Shown piece after piece: positions 54,185 to 63,344 of a stretch of DNA of 64,000 nt. How positions within the stretch are numbered: position 1 is the first letter of the stretch; every line of letters begins with the position of its first letter. Source of the stretch: Gloeobacter morelensis MG652769 (GTDB lineage: Bacteria; Cyanobacteriota; Cyanobacteriia; Gloeobacterales; Gloeobacteraceae); contig NZ_CP063845.1 in the NCBI RefSeq assembly GCF_021018745.1, positions 2,790,001 to 2,854,000 of the forward strand, written 5' to 3'. The translations under genes and the position numbers were made by a program. The notes beneath the pieces are model-generated. The model did no database searches and was not told where the DNA came from. It saw only the letters and a list, made by a program, of their open reading frames with translations.

Positions 54185-55034
54185 TGGTAGGCTCCGGCAG
54201 TCGCTCCAGGGCCGCTTTGATGCGCGGGGTGGTCAGCACCATCGCCGCATCCGCCAGCAGCTTGGTACCCCAGAGGTTTTCTTTGAGGTAGTCGAGTTTG
54301 CCGTAGCGCTTGTCGAAGCCAAGCGCTTCCTCGCTGAGGGCCAAGCCCTTTTCGCGCTCTCCCTGGCTAAAGAGCGCCACCCCGAGGGCGAGCTTCGGCT
54401 CAGCGGCCTTGGCGTTGATGGCCACCGCCTGCTCCCAGCGGCTTTTGGCTTCGTCGATGCGGCCCTGCTCGTAGCGGATGAGGCCGATATTGTTGATGGC
54501 TTCCCAGAAGGACTTCTTGAGGGCAACCGCCTTTTCAAAAGCGCCCACCGCGTCCTCCGGCCGCTCAAGCAGCACGTAGGTGTTGCCGAGGTTGAAGTAC
54601 TCATCGACGGCCTTAGGATCGAGCTTGAGGCCGCGCTCGATGGCGGTGGCGGCCGCCGGATAATTTTTGAGGCGGCTGTTGACCAGACCCAGGTTGAACT
54701 GAAAGCGGGCATTGTCGGGGGCCAGCTCACTGGCAAGCTTCAGCTCGGTCAGGGCCGCTTCGGGCTTGTTGTTCTGCAGATAAATGCCGCCCAGGACTGT
54801 GTGGGCCTGGGGGTTGTTCTTCGACAGCTGCACCGCAAGTTGGGCCATCCCCTCCGCCTCGCTGTAGCGCGCCACCTGCACCAGCCGGATGGCCTCCTCA
54901 GCCAACTGCATCGACTGGCGCTGCAACTGGTCGGCCGCCAGCGACGGGACGGTGACCAGCGGGGTCTGGGCGTGTGCCGCAGGCAGAGCCAGGGCGCTTG
55001 CCACCAAAGCGAGGGCGAATAAACGGTTCCACAT
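54150..55034 (-). CDS. Exported TPR-repeat protein
   Basis: 294 residues with a signal peptide (residues 1-22, ends AHAQ). Six to seven tetratricopeptide units follow (for example NPQAHTVLGGIYLQNNKPEAALTELKLA, NARFQFNLGLVNSRLKNYPAAATAIERGL, DEYFNLGNTYVLLERPEDAVGAFEKA, FWEAINNIGLIRYEQGRIDEA). It is probably a periplasmic protein-protein adaptor. It overlaps the MFS gene start by 35 bases. Confidence 0.9.
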   Translation of the reverse strand: MWNRLFALALVASALALPAAHAQTPLVTVPSLAADQLQRQSMQLAEEAIRLVQVARYSEAEGMAQLAVQLSKNNPQAHTVLGGIYLQNNKPEAALTELKLASELAPDNARFQFNLGLVNSRLKNYPAAATAIERGLKLDPKAVDEYFNLGNTYVLLERPEDAVGAFEKAVALKKSFWEAINNIGLIRYEQGRIDEAKSRWEQAVAINAKAAEPKLALGVALFSQGEREKGLALSEEALGFDKRYGKLDYLKENLWGTKLLADAAMVLTTPRIKAALERLPEPTSDEQAARNGAP

Positions 55035-55167
55035 GCGTCGAAAACCTACGGACCGGCAAAAATGGGCTCTACTCAGTGTAACGGCTCAACCCCGGCCCTC
55101 CCAGTGCGGGCGGGCGAACACAGCATGGCACAATGGCACCAGAACGAGGCGTGAAGGAACGTAAACC

Positions 55168-55344
55168 ATGACCGAGCAGGAGATTCGCGAGGGGGTAGAA
55201 AAGGTGCGCCGCGAGCGGGCCAATCTGCTGCAGCTGATAGAAAAACCCGATCTTGGCCTCGACACGCGCCAGGATGTCAACCAGGCCCTCGAAGAAATCG
55301 ACGATCTGCTGGTGGAATTCGAACGCACCTTTCCGGGCGGCTAG
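55168..55344 (+). CDS. Small helical protein upstream of coaBC
   Basis: 58 residues, ATG with AAGGA eight bases upstream; stops seven bases before coaBC. Nearly all helix with heptad pattern (MTEQEIREGVEKVRRERANL, then TRQDVNQALEEIDDLLVEFE). The gene sits in the coaBC operon, and its function is unknown. Confidence 0.75.
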   Translation: MTEQEIREGVEKVRRERANLLQLIEKPDLGLDTRQDVNQALEEIDDLLVEFERTFPGG

Positions 55345-55350
55345 CGGGCG

Positions 55351-56559
55351 ATGTTCGTGGGTCGGCGCGTCCTGGTGGCCGTCACCGGCGGCATCGCCGC
55401 CTACAAAGTCTGCGAGGTGGTCTCCACCCTCGCCCAGGCGGGTGCCTCCGTGCGCGTGCTGCTCACCGACGCGGCTGAACGGTTCGTCAGCGCCCTTACC
55501 TTCGCCACCCTGGCGCGCGCGCGCGCCTACACCGACGCCGATTTTTGGTCGGCGGAGCACGGCTCGCCCCTGCACATCGAACTGGGCCAGTGGGCGGAGG
55601 TGATCTTGATCGCACCCGTCACAGCCCATACCCTGGCACGGCTCGCCCTGGGGCTCGCCGACGACCTGCTCACCAACACGGTGCTCGCTTCGAGCGCCCC
55701 GATTTTGCTCGCCCCGGCGATGAACACCCAGATGTGGGAGCAGGAGCCGGTCACAGCGCACCTGCAAACCCTGAGCGCCCGGCCGCGCTACCACCTGAGC
55801 GGCCCCGGCCGCGGACGGCTTGCCTGCGACGCGGTGGGGGCCGGGCGCCTCAGCGAACCGTCAGTGCTTTTGCGTCACCTGGGGTCGTTGCTCTGGAGCG
55901 GCGGCAAGCAGGATCTGGCGGGCAAAACGGTGCTGGTCACCGGCGGCGGCACCCGCGAATTTTTCGACCCGGTGCGCTTTATCGGCAACCCCAGCAGCGG
56001 CCGGATGGGCATCGAGCTTGCCGCCGCCTGCGCCCACCGCGGCGCGGCGGTGCACCTGGTGCTGGGTCCGACCCACCTGGAGGCGCCCCCGGAGGTCGAT
56101 TGCCACCCGGTGGCTAGCGCTGCCCAAATGGCCCAGGCCGCTTTTGCGCTGTTTGAGCGGGCGCACTTGACGTTCATGGCCGCCGCGGTGGCCGATGTGC
56201 GCCCGAGCCAAATCCACACCGGCAAAATTCCCAAAAACCAGCTGGGCGCGGCGCTCGCCCTGGAGTCGGTCGAAGACATTTTGCTCGAACTTTCTCGCCG
56301 CAAGCAGCCCTGGCAGACACTGGTCGGTTTTGCCGCCCAGACCGGCGAGGACTGGCTGGTTCCGGCGGCGGCCAAGCTCGAAGCCAAGCATCTCGACTGG
56401 CTGGTGGCCAACCGGGTCGACCTCCAGGAGCAGGGCTTCGGCGGTGGCAACAATCAAGCTATGCTCTTAAGCAGCCGCGGGGATATGCATGCGATTCCCC
56501 TGGTGAGCAAACTGGAGATGGCCCACCGCCTGCTGGATCGAATGGAGACTCCCGCATGA
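55351..56559 (+). CDS. coaBC: Bifunctional CoaBC (phosphopantothenoylcysteine decarboxylase/synthetase)
   Basis: 402 residues; Dfp of coenzyme A synthesis. The flavoprotein part (1-185) has AVTGGIAAYKVCEVV, the catalytic His in HIELGQWAEVILIAPVTAHTLARL (TAHT replaces the more usual TANT), APAMNTQMW and the flap cysteine in GRGRLACDAVGAGRLSE. The CoaB part starts TVLVTGGGTREFFDPVRFIGNPSSGRMG and has FMAAAVADVRPS, GKIPKN and LLLS-type end. It starts six bases after the 58-residue gene and overlaps the next gene by four bases (ATGA). Confidence 0.96.
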   Translation: MFVGRRVLVAVTGGIAAYKVCEVVSTLAQAGASVRVLLTDAAERFVSALTFATLARARAYTDADFWSAEHGSPLHIELGQWAEVILIAPVTAHTLARLALGLADDLLTNTVLASSAPILLAPAMNTQMWEQEPVTAHLQTLSARPRYHLSGPGRGRLACDAVGAGRLSEPSVLLRHLGSLLWSGGKQDLAGKTVLVTGGGTREFFDPVRFIGNPSSGRMGIELAAACAHRGAAVHLVLGPTHLEAPPEVDCHPVASAAQMAQAAFALFERAHLTFMAAAVADVRPSQIHTGKIPKNQLGAALALESVEDILLELSRRKQPWQTLVGFAAQTGEDWLVPAAAKLEAKHLDWLVANRVDLQEQGFGGGNNQAMLLSSRGDMHAIPLVSKLEMAHRLLDRMETPA

Positions 56560-56822
56560 TCCGCACACCCTGGTTCGACGAGCAAACCGGCGAGTTGGCC
56601 TTCCAGGTGGTCAGCCGCGCGGACTCCTGGCAACTGGCCCTAGCCGACGGGGTGGTCACCCGGGAAGAACTGCAGACCCAGACCCAGAGTGTGACCAGAC
56701 TGTTGCGGGCCATCGACGAGCGGGTCGACGACGAAGTGCACAACTTAATCACCGAGGCGCTCAAGGAACTCTCGGTGCTGCACGCCATGCAGGTATTTTA
56801 TGCCTCGGAGGAAGCGGGCTAG
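56556..56822 (+). CDS. Small conserved hypothetical protein
   Basis: 88 residues; the ATG overlaps the coaBC stop (ATGA), so it is translated as part of the operon. WFDEQTGELAFQVVSRADSWQLALADGVVTREELQTQ, then a helical region (SVTRLLRAIDERVDDEVHNLITEALKEL). Unknown. Confidence 0.75.
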   Translation: MIRTPWFDEQTGELAFQVVSRADSWQLALADGVVTREELQTQTQSVTRLLRAIDERVDDEVHNLITEALKELSVLHAMQVFYASEEAG

Positions 56823-56864
56823 CGACCGGGGCGCTATGCTGTCTTCAAAAAAAGAGGAACAACC

Positions 56865-57512
56865 ATGGACGAGGAGTCGGCCGCACCCAAAAGCCACCCC
56901 CCCGACCGCCCGAGGGAGCCGGTGGACCAGAAGGCGCATGCCGCCTTCTGGAAGGGCGCCGCCGAGGAGGCTGAACAACTGTGCCTTGAGCAAATGGAAA
57001 TTGCTCGCCAGGCCCATATCGCTCGCCAGGAAGCCGAAAGTGCTCTGATTGTGCAACGCCAGACCATTGCCAGCCAGCAGGCCGAACTGAGCGAACTGCG
57101 CCGCAATTTCGATCGCTCCAGCGGCATCATCCGCTCACTCGAGCAGCGCCTGGCCACCCTGCAGGAGCAGTTGACCCATCGCCCTGCCGCTTCGCCCCAA
57201 GGGGAAGCCAGAATCGTCGAAGCCGAGCGGTGCACCCGCGCGCAGGCCCAGGCCGCCGAGCAGGCGCAAGCCCGGCTGCGCAAAGCGAACGAACGCGTCG
57301 TTGCCCTCGAACGGCAACTGCTGCAACTCAAAGCCGTCCTGGAGCGCACCACCTTCGAGCGCCCCCAGCCGCCGCTCTGCCTTCCTGAATCGACCAACAT
57401 CACCGGGACCAACGGCCAAATCCCCGAGCCTCCGCCGCGGGCGCGCTCCCGCCATAGCCTGGTGCGCCTGCCGACATTCTTGGAAACTTCCCAAGATCGC
57501 GGGGAATGTTAG
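56865..57512 (+). CDS. Coiled-coil protein, unknown
   Basis: 215 residues with GAGGA six bases before the ATG. The centre (about 30-170) is a long coiled coil of Glu/Gln/Ala/Arg with few hydrophobic-to-charged breaks (AEQLCLEQMEIARQAHIARQE, RSLEQRLATLQEQLTHRP). The ends are Pro-rich. It closes the coaBC cluster; a terminator follows. Role unknown. Confidence 0.7.
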   Translation: MDEESAAPKSHPPDRPREPVDQKAHAAFWKGAAEEAEQLCLEQMEIARQAHIARQEAESALIVQRQTIASQQAELSELRRNFDRSSGIIRSLEQRLATLQEQLTHRPAASPQGEARIVEAERCTRAQAQAAEQAQARLRKANERVVALERQLLQLKAVLERTTFERPQPPLCLPESTNITGTNGQIPEPPPRARSRHSLVRLPTFLETSQDRGEC

Positions 57513-57597
57513 CGGCAATACAGGTGCTGGCGCCGGGACATGCCACGATACACGCAGACTAACCTAACTGTCAGGCCCATTCTCTGGACTCCCGGAA

Positions 57598-57625
57598 ACC
57601 CCCTGGAGGAGAGGGGCTTTTTTTT
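57598..57625 (+). terminator. Intrinsic terminator of the coaBC cluster
   Basis: A short GC stem (CCCCCT / AGAGGGG) followed by eight T residues (57618-57625). The stem is weak but the T run is strong. Confidence 0.6.
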
Positions 57626-57628
57626 GGG

Positions 57629-58426
57629 CTAATGTTCCAGACTTTTGAGCAGGTACTGGACCTCGTTTAGGGATAAACCGGAGCGCTCACAAGCCACTTC
57701 GAGGTCGCGCGTGTCGATAAGCAGGTTGATCAATCCGGCGATTCGACGGCGGATCGAGCCTCCCTTCCAGTGCCAGACTCGCTCCTGCACCGCTAGCAGG
57801 CGATCTGCGGTGGCGACGGTGCCGTCTTTGAGCGGAATGGCAATCTGGGCCAGCACCGCAGCCGGCCCCGGCGCCTTTGGTGTCGATGCCGTCGTCGGTA
57901 CAGCAATGGCGAGCGCCCTCGGCTGCAGAGGCAGCGGAGCAGGCTTCATCCAGGGCGCGGTGCCCACACTCGGGCGACGCACTGCGTCGGGCTCAGGACT
58001 GGTCAGAGCTTTGAGGGCAAGGGACGACTCTTCGCCGACGGGCTCTGCAGGCACAAACATGGCCGCCGCTTCGGCAGGGGCCACCGGTTCGCCCAGGGGA
58101 AACGCAGCAGCCACCAGCGGCAACGGTCCACCGCTTACCGGCACCGGCGGCTGCGCCATCATCAAAGGTTCAGCGGCGCTTACTGGCACCTCGGCACCAA
58201 TAAGCCGGACTTCCACCTCACCGACAGGCTGCGAAGGCGTCTTGAACGGCAGCACCGGAGCAGCAGCCTCCACCCCCCAGACCTGTCCTTGCCTTTCGGG
58301 ATTGGCATACCCCAGACCGGGACCGCAGAGGAGAAGGACCCCTGCCGCCAGCATCCACACCCAGCGATTTACCCGCACAGCTCTTACCACCCGCTCCTGC
58401 AACAGATTGCAAAGTGCAGTGTGCAT
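57629..58426 (-). CDS. Membrane-anchored protein, unknown
   Basis: 265 residues from the ATG at 58426. A short basic N-terminus precedes one hydrophobic segment (about 23-42, WVWMLAAGVLLLCGPGLGYA), then a long Pro/Ala/Val-rich low-complexity region (about 45-190) and a compact helical C-terminus (QERVWHWKGGSIRRRIAGLINLLIDTRDLEVACERSGLSLNEVQYLL). That end could be a small helix-turn-helix-like or protein-binding domain. No family recognised. Confidence 0.6.
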   Translation of the reverse strand: MHTALCNLLQERVVRAVRVNRWVWMLAAGVLLLCGPGLGYANPERQGQVWGVEAAAPVLPFKTPSQPVGEVEVRLIGAEVPVSAAEPLMMAQPPVPVSGGPLPLVAAAFPLGEPVAPAEAAAMFVPAEPVGEESSLALKALTSPEPDAVRRPSVGTAPWMKPAPLPLQPRALAIAVPTTASTPKAPGPAAVLAQIAIPLKDGTVATADRLLAVQERVWHWKGGSIRRRIAGLINLLIDTRDLEVACERSGLSLNEVQYLLKSLEH

Positions 58427-58782
58427 TCTTGACTCTGCTGCAGTCAAACAGGGCGTAACTAGGGATCAAGTTCCGGCGACTCAAGGGCCTTGACCCAAGA
58501 CTTGCCGGTCAAAGAAATCGATGAAATTCTATCTGTATCGCAAGATACAGCTTTTGTATCTTTCGTCGTCATTAATTCAGTGTTATCCTGCAAATCAAGT
58601 TCAACAGGCTTCCTGGAAGCCAACCTTACCAAAGTCTGAAGCCATGAGTCCCTGCAAGCCTTGCAATATAGCTTCACGTAGTATATAGGCAAAATCTGAT
58701 AGAACGTTAGTGCCTATGGGAGATCATCTCGGGCTGGGGCGCGAATCTGCGTTTGAGTACATGTATATGCTGAGCACGAATA
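58427..58782. other. AT-rich intergenic region between divergent genes
   Basis: About 355 bases. It holds the 7-bp inverted repeat given below and a 77-codon minus-strand open frame (58459-58692) that has no supporting features. Probably promoters for both flanking genes. Confidence 0.5.
58533..58550. promoter_or_regulatory. Inverted repeat CTGTATC-GCAA-GATACAG
   Basis: Perfect 7-bp arms with a GCAA gap, with a further TGTATC half-site at 58555-58560. It lies midway between the two divergent genes, the usual position of an operator; a small hairpin is the alternative. Confidence 0.3.
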
Positions 58783-60411
58783 ATGATCGGTAGACTGCTC
58801 GACGGGCGTTACAAGATACTGCAGATCCTGGGAGCGGGTGGCTTCAGCCAGACTTATCTTGCCCTTGACACGCGGCGGCCCAGCAGTCCCACCTGCGTCG
58901 TCAAGCACCTCAAGCCCACCAGCGAGAATCCCGGTTCTCTGCAAATTGCCAGGCGGCTTTTTCGCAGTGAGGCGGAGACGCTTGAGCGCATCGGGCACCA
59001 CGATCAAATCCCGCGGTTGCTCGCCTACTTCGAAGAGGACGAAGAGTTTTATCTGGTGCAGGAATTTATCGAAGGGCATGTGCTCGCCACTGAGCTGCAA
59101 CCGGACGCGCCGATGGGTGAGGCCCGGGTGGCGGCGATGCTCCAGGATGTGCTCTCGACGCTTGCGTTTGTCCACAGCCAGGGGGTCATCCACCGCGACG
59201 TCAAGCCTGACAATCTGATTCGCCGCAGCGGCGACGGCAAGCTGGTGCTGGTCGATTTTGGAGCGGTCAAGACGGTCTGGTCGCGCCCGGCGGCCCTGCC
59301 CAGCAGCCAGCGCGGCGGCACGGTCGCAGGGACGATCATCGGTACCCCGGGCTACATGTCCACCGAGCAGGGTCGGGGCAAACCGCGCCCGAGCAGCGAC
59401 ATCTATGCGCTGGGGATGATCGGTATCCAGGCGCTGACCGGGCTCAATCCGATGGAACTGCCCGAAGATTCGCGCACAGGCGAGCCACTCTGGCAGGAAA
59501 ACACCCAGGCGAGCCCGGGGCTGTGCGCGATTCTCAGCAAAATGGTGTCTTACCACTTCAAGGACCGCTACCAGACGGCCGGCGAAGCCCTCGAAGCGCT
59601 TCAACATCTTTACGGCAGTCCCGCCAGCACATCGGCAACCACCGTCGAGCGGACACCGCCGCCGCTCGAAGCTCCGCAGCTGCGCGAAGAAACGTACTAC
59701 GGTCAGCCGCTGCCAGTCGAAATGCCGGTTCTGCAGCAGACACCGCCGCCGGTTGAAACGCCGCAGGCCCGCGAGGAAACCTATTACGGCCGCCCCCTGC
59801 CGCTCGCCGTCTCCGAGCTGCCTCCGCAAACCGCAGCAGCACCGGCCCCGCAGCAGGCGTCGTCTCGCCGGACGCTGGCGCTGACCGGTGCGGCCGTGGC
59901 CGCTGTGGCTCTGGGCTTTTTGGCCTATCGTTCCTTGGCAAACCGCCCATCGCCGCAACTGTCCCCGGTGCCCCAAGCGCCCGAGCGCGTTCAGCCTAAG
60001 CAGGCGATTGTCGTTCCTGTGCCTGCGGCAAACCCACCGCTTCGCGACGCTTCCAAACCCGCCCCCCAAGCCGTCCGCCCCGGGCGGCCGCCCGCGCCGG
60101 TGTCGGCCAAACCGCCCGCGGCAGCCGCGCCGGTTGTCAAAAATGCCGCACCGCCTCCGCCAGCCAAAGCGGCACCCACCGCGTCCGCCCGGCCAAAACC
60201 GATAGTCCAAGACGCCGCTATCCAGCCCAAGCCCAAACCGCCACAAAATCGGTCCGCACCGGTCCAACTCCCCACCCTGAGTGCCAAAGGTCAGCCTGCC
60301 AAAGCGGTTTCCCCACCGGAACTGTTCTTGCCTGCCAAAGCGCCCGTCAGCGCCCCGGAGACACCGGATATCTTCAGGCCCGCGGACAAGCCCCTCGATC
60401 CTCCAAAGTAG
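58783..60411 (+). CDS. Ser/Thr protein kinase, single-pass membrane
   Basis: 542 residues. Kinase domain 1-275: GAGGFSQTYLA loop, Lys41 (VVKHL), HRDVKPDN at 137-144, DFGAVK at 158-163, and GTPGYMSTEQ activation segment. A tandem repeat follows at 290-310 and 319-339 (TPPPxExPQxREETYYGxPLP, period 29), then a transmembrane segment (about 363-382) and a Pro/Ala/Lys-rich outside tail of 160 residues. PknB-type kinase typical of cyanobacteria. The gene is convergent with the TPR gene at 60421. Confidence 0.93.
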   Translation: MIGRLLDGRYKILQILGAGGFSQTYLALDTRRPSSPTCVVKHLKPTSENPGSLQIARRLFRSEAETLERIGHHDQIPRLLAYFEEDEEFYLVQEFIEGHVLATELQPDAPMGEARVAAMLQDVLSTLAFVHSQGVIHRDVKPDNLIRRSGDGKLVLVDFGAVKTVWSRPAALPSSQRGGTVAGTIIGTPGYMSTEQGRGKPRPSSDIYALGMIGIQALTGLNPMELPEDSRTGEPLWQENTQASPGLCAILSKMVSYHFKDRYQTAGEALEALQHLYGSPASTSATTVERTPPPLEAPQLREETYYGQPLPVEMPVLQQTPPPVETPQAREETYYGRPLPLAVSELPPQTAAAPAPQQASSRRTLALTGAAVAAVALGFLAYRSLANRPSPQLSPVPQAPERVQPKQAIVVPVPAANPPLRDASKPAPQAVRPGRPPAPVSAKPPAAAAPVVKNAAPPPPAKAAPTASARPKPIVQDAAIQPKPKPPQNRSAPVQLPTLSAKGQPAKAVSPPELFLPAKAPVSAPETPDIFRPADKPLDPPK

Positions 60412-60420
60412 GCGCGTTCG

Positions 60421-61428
60421 CTACTTGATATAGATCTTGTAAGTCCGCCAGGCAGCTCCGCGCCAGGCCAGACGGATGAGCGCCTGACGGTCGAGGCCGG
60501 TGCTCTCCAGGGCCTCATCGACGGTCGAGCCGCGCTCCATGCGCACGACAAAATTTTGGGTCTGCCCGTATATTGCAGCTTCGCGGCTGAGCACTTTGCG
60601 CTCGACGCTGAGCCTCAGTCCGAGCAGCACATCGTCCGTGGTGGCGTCATAGCCGCTGATTTTGCCGACGGCAACCGCGCCCGGACGGGCGGCGACGGGC
60701 GGCGACGGGGAGGGGGCGACGGCGGGAAGCTCGGTAGGGCGACTGGCACTGACCAAGGGCATCGCTGTGGCCGGGGGTGCCGCCGCAGGCTCGTCCACCG
60801 GGGCCGGCGGGGACGCGGCGACCGGCGGCCGGACGGGGCGGGGGGAGGAAGTTGCCTCGGCTTGATCCCCGGTGCTTGCCAGGGTGGCGGGGCCGGCAGG
60901 GGGCCGGCTGGTCGGGTCGGCTGGCTGGGGAGGCGCGGAGGGAGAGGCAGTCGCCTGCTTGCGGGTGGCGGTGGACGGAGCGGCGGCGCGTCTGCGGGCC
61001 GCATCGAGCATGGCGCGCGCCTGGGGAGCATCGGGGGCGTTCGGGGCCAATTCGAGATAGCGGCCGTAATCGTCCACGGCCCGGTTGAACTCTTTAAGAT
61101 CGTTGTAGACGACGGCCCGGTTGAAGTAGGCGTTGGCGTAATCGGCCTTGCGATCGATGGCCAGGCCGAAATCATCAGCAGCACCGCGCAAATCGCGCAT
61201 CAAGTAGCGCGTGATGCCGCGGTTGACGTAGGCGGCGGGCTCATCGGGGCTGCGCTGGAGCACTTCGTTCCAGATTTTGAGCGCTTTGGTGTAGTTGCCC
61301 TTGTTCTGTTGGGCATAAGCGTCTTTGAACAGCTGTTGCAGGTTGGTTTGCGACCCTGCTGGACCGGCCGGTCCGCCTATCCATACCAGCGAGGCCAGAC
61401 CCGCACTGAGCAGCCAGCCATGCTTCAC
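60421..61428 (-). CDS. Exported TPR protein with Pro/Ala-rich linker
   Basis: 335 residues from GTG at 61428 (GGAGG about ten bases upstream); the open frame continues further up. Signal sequence (VKHGWLLSAGLASLVWIGGP). Three TPR units (about 25-130: LFKDAYAQQNKGNYTKALKIWNEVL, PAAYVNRGITRYLMRDLRGAADDF, ANAYFNRAVVYNDLKEFNRAVDDY), a Pro/Ala/Ser linker and a conserved-looking C-terminus (EAAIYGQTQNFVVRMERGSTVDEALESTGLDRQALIRLAW). It ends near the kinase gene, whose membrane tail it resembles in composition. Confidence 0.8.
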   Translation of the reverse strand: MKHGWLLSAGLASLVWIGGPAGPAGSQTNLQQLFKDAYAQQNKGNYTKALKIWNEVLQRSPDEPAAYVNRGITRYLMRDLRGAADDFGLAIDRKADYANAYFNRAVVYNDLKEFNRAVDDYGRYLELAPNAPDAPQARAMLDAARRRAAAPSTATRKQATASPSAPPQPADPTSRPPAGPATLASTGDQAEATSSPRPVRPPVAASPPAPVDEPAAAPPATAMPLVSASRPTELPAVAPSPSPPVAARPGAVAVGKISGYDATTDDVLLGLRLSVERKVLSREAAIYGQTQNFVVRMERGSTVDEALESTGLDRQALIRLAWRGAAWRTYKIYIK

Positions 61429-61607
61429 CTCAACGGCGCCTCCACCGCAACTCACCAGAGGGCAATCCGCCAGCCGATCCCGCCGCTGGAGCCTGCCGGG
61501 TCCGCTGGCCACTTCAGGGTACCGCGATCCGCGTCGATTGGCTCACCTGCCGCCATCCTGGGCGCATGTTAAGCTCGGGGCAACCGTTGAGACCTTGGGT
61601 GGTGGCG

Positions 61608-63344
61608 ATGCACTTGCGCAGATGGTGGACGGCGCTGTGGGCCGGGATGGCCCTCGCGCTTGCGGGAGGATCAGCGGTCCTCGCCGAACCGCTGACCCCC
61701 CCGCAAGAAGCGGTGATCGCTTTTCGCGACCCAGTTTCCCGGGCGTTTTTGAACGTTCTGCAGGTGCGCCATGGTCTGCGCTTCGAGGCCAACAGCCGCT
61801 ATTCCAGCGATGGGCGTGTGTTTCGGGTGCGCTACGCGCCGGATAAAAGCGCTGAGGTGAAGGCGCTGTTGTCGCGCCTGGTGGACATCGATATGGCCGA
61901 GTACGCCGAGCCCAACTACGTCTACCGCACCCTCGGTTTTCCAAACGACCCGCTCTATCCGCAGCAATGGAATCTGCGCGCCATCGGCATTGAGGGTGCC
62001 TGGCAAAAGGCGGACGGCAGCGGGGCCGTAGTCGCCGTCATCGACACGGGTGTGGCCCGTAGGCTGCCGGATATGGCCCAGACCGACTTCGTGCGCGGCT
62101 ACGACTTTGTCAACGACGATGACGACGCCACCGACGATCAGGGGCACGGCTCCCACGTCGCGGGTACTATCGCCCAATCGACCGACAACGGTGAGGGGGT
62201 GGCGGGAATCGCCTATCGGGCCAGGATCATGCCCGTCAAGGTGCTCGATCGCTACGGGTCCGGCTCCGCCCTCGACGTGGCCGAGGGCATCAAGTTTGCC
62301 GCCGACAACGGCGCCAATGTGATTAACCTGAGCCTCGGTGGCCCAGGCGACAGCTCGGTGTTGCGCGAGGCGGTCGATTATGCCCACCGCAAGGGTGTGG
62401 TGGTCGTCTGCGCCGCCGGCAACGAAAGCGCTCCCCAGGCGTCCTACCCGGCCCTGTACGCCAACTGCCTGAGTGTTTCGGCCACCGGCCCGGACGGATC
62501 GCTGTCATTTTTCTCGAACTTCGGGCGCGGCGTGGATCTGAGCGCTCCCGGCGGTGACAAGAGTGCTCTGGGGGCCGACGGCGGCATCTTGCAAAACACC
62601 ATCGACGAGCAGGGCAACTCCACCTACGCGAGCTACCAGGGCACCTCGATGGCCGCTCCCCACGTGGCCGGAGTGGCGGCCCTCGTCTACAGTGCCGGGG
62701 TACAGGACGCAGCTGAGATCCGCAAGGTGCTGCTCAGTGCCACCCGTCCGGTGGGCCACGACTTTCAAAACCAGCACGGTGCCGGGCAACTGAACGCCCA
62801 ACTTGCCCTCGACAGCCTCGAAAACCCTTACTGGTTCTTCCGGGGAGGCTTCTGGTGGTTGGTGCCGCTCGCCACCCTCGCCGTCGGTATCCTGCTGGGG
62901 ACGTTGGTGATGTTGGGCAGCCGCGCCGCCGGGTTCAGTGAATTTTTCTACACCGTCGGCTTTGCAGCCACGGGACTCGGCTTTTTCCCGCTGTCGGCTT
63001 TTGGCACCCTCTGGGGACCGGAAGGGCTGTTGGCTTTACTGGCTACTCCTATCCCCAACTGGGATCTGCGCTTTTTTGAAGGCTGGCTCAACCCCGGCCT
63101 GCACACGGTTCTGGTGCCGGGACTCTTCGCGGCGCTATTTTCGGGCTCCGGCTGGGGCCGCTCGCTGGCGGTGGGAGCGTGCGTCGGGACCGCGGCCCTG
63201 CTCGCCCTGCAGGGAAGCGTCTTCTACACCCCCTTGATGTGGTTTACCGAAGAGTCCTACGCCCGCGGCTTCTTGCTGGTCAACGCCCTGCTCAGCCTGT
63301 TTTTGGGCTTTTTTATTCACCGTAGCGGCGGAGCGAACCCGTGA
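61608..63344 (+). CDS. Membrane-anchored subtilisin-family serine protease
   Basis: 578 residues from ATG at 61608 (GGTGG upstream); a start at 61566 is possible. Signal peptide, then a pro-domain-like region (about 30-120) and the S8 domain with the triad Asp146 (VIDTGV), His180 (DQGHGSHVAGT), Ser347 (GTSMAAPH). The oxyanion Asn is in CAAGNES. After the protease come about five hydrophobic segments (residues 405-570), so the catalytic part faces the periplasm. The gene stop overlaps the next start by four bases (GTGA). Confidence 0.92.
   Translation: MHLRRWWTALWAGMALALAGGSAVLAEPLTPPQEAVIAFRDPVSRAFLNVLQVRHGLRFEANSRYSSDGRVFRVRYAPDKSAEVKALLSRLVDIDMAEYAEPNYVYRTLGFPNDPLYPQQWNLRAIGIEGAWQKADGSGAVVAVIDTGVARRLPDMAQTDFVRGYDFVNDDDDATDDQGHGSHVAGTIAQSTDNGEGVAGIAYRARIMPVKVLDRYGSGSALDVAEGIKFAADNGANVINLSLGGPGDSSVLREAVDYAHRKGVVVVCAAGNESAPQASYPALYANCLSVSATGPDGSLSFFSNFGRGVDLSAPGGDKSALGADGGILQNTIDEQGNSTYASYQGTSMAAPHVAGVAALVYSAGVQDAAEIRKVLLSATRPVGHDFQNQHGAGQLNAQLALDSLENPYWFFRGGFWWLVPLATLAVGILLGTLVMLGSRAAGFSEFFYTVGFAATGLGFFPLSAFGTLWGPEGLLALLATPIPNWDLRFFEGWLNPGLHTVLVPGLFAALFSGSGWGRSLAVGACVGTAALLALQGSVFYTPLMWFTEESYARGFLLVNALLSLFLGFFIHRSGGANP

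Noticed and set aside
58459-58692. 77-codon minus-strand open frame
   Set aside because: AT-rich intergenic DNA between divergent genes, no ribosome site, covers the inverted repeat; probably not coding.
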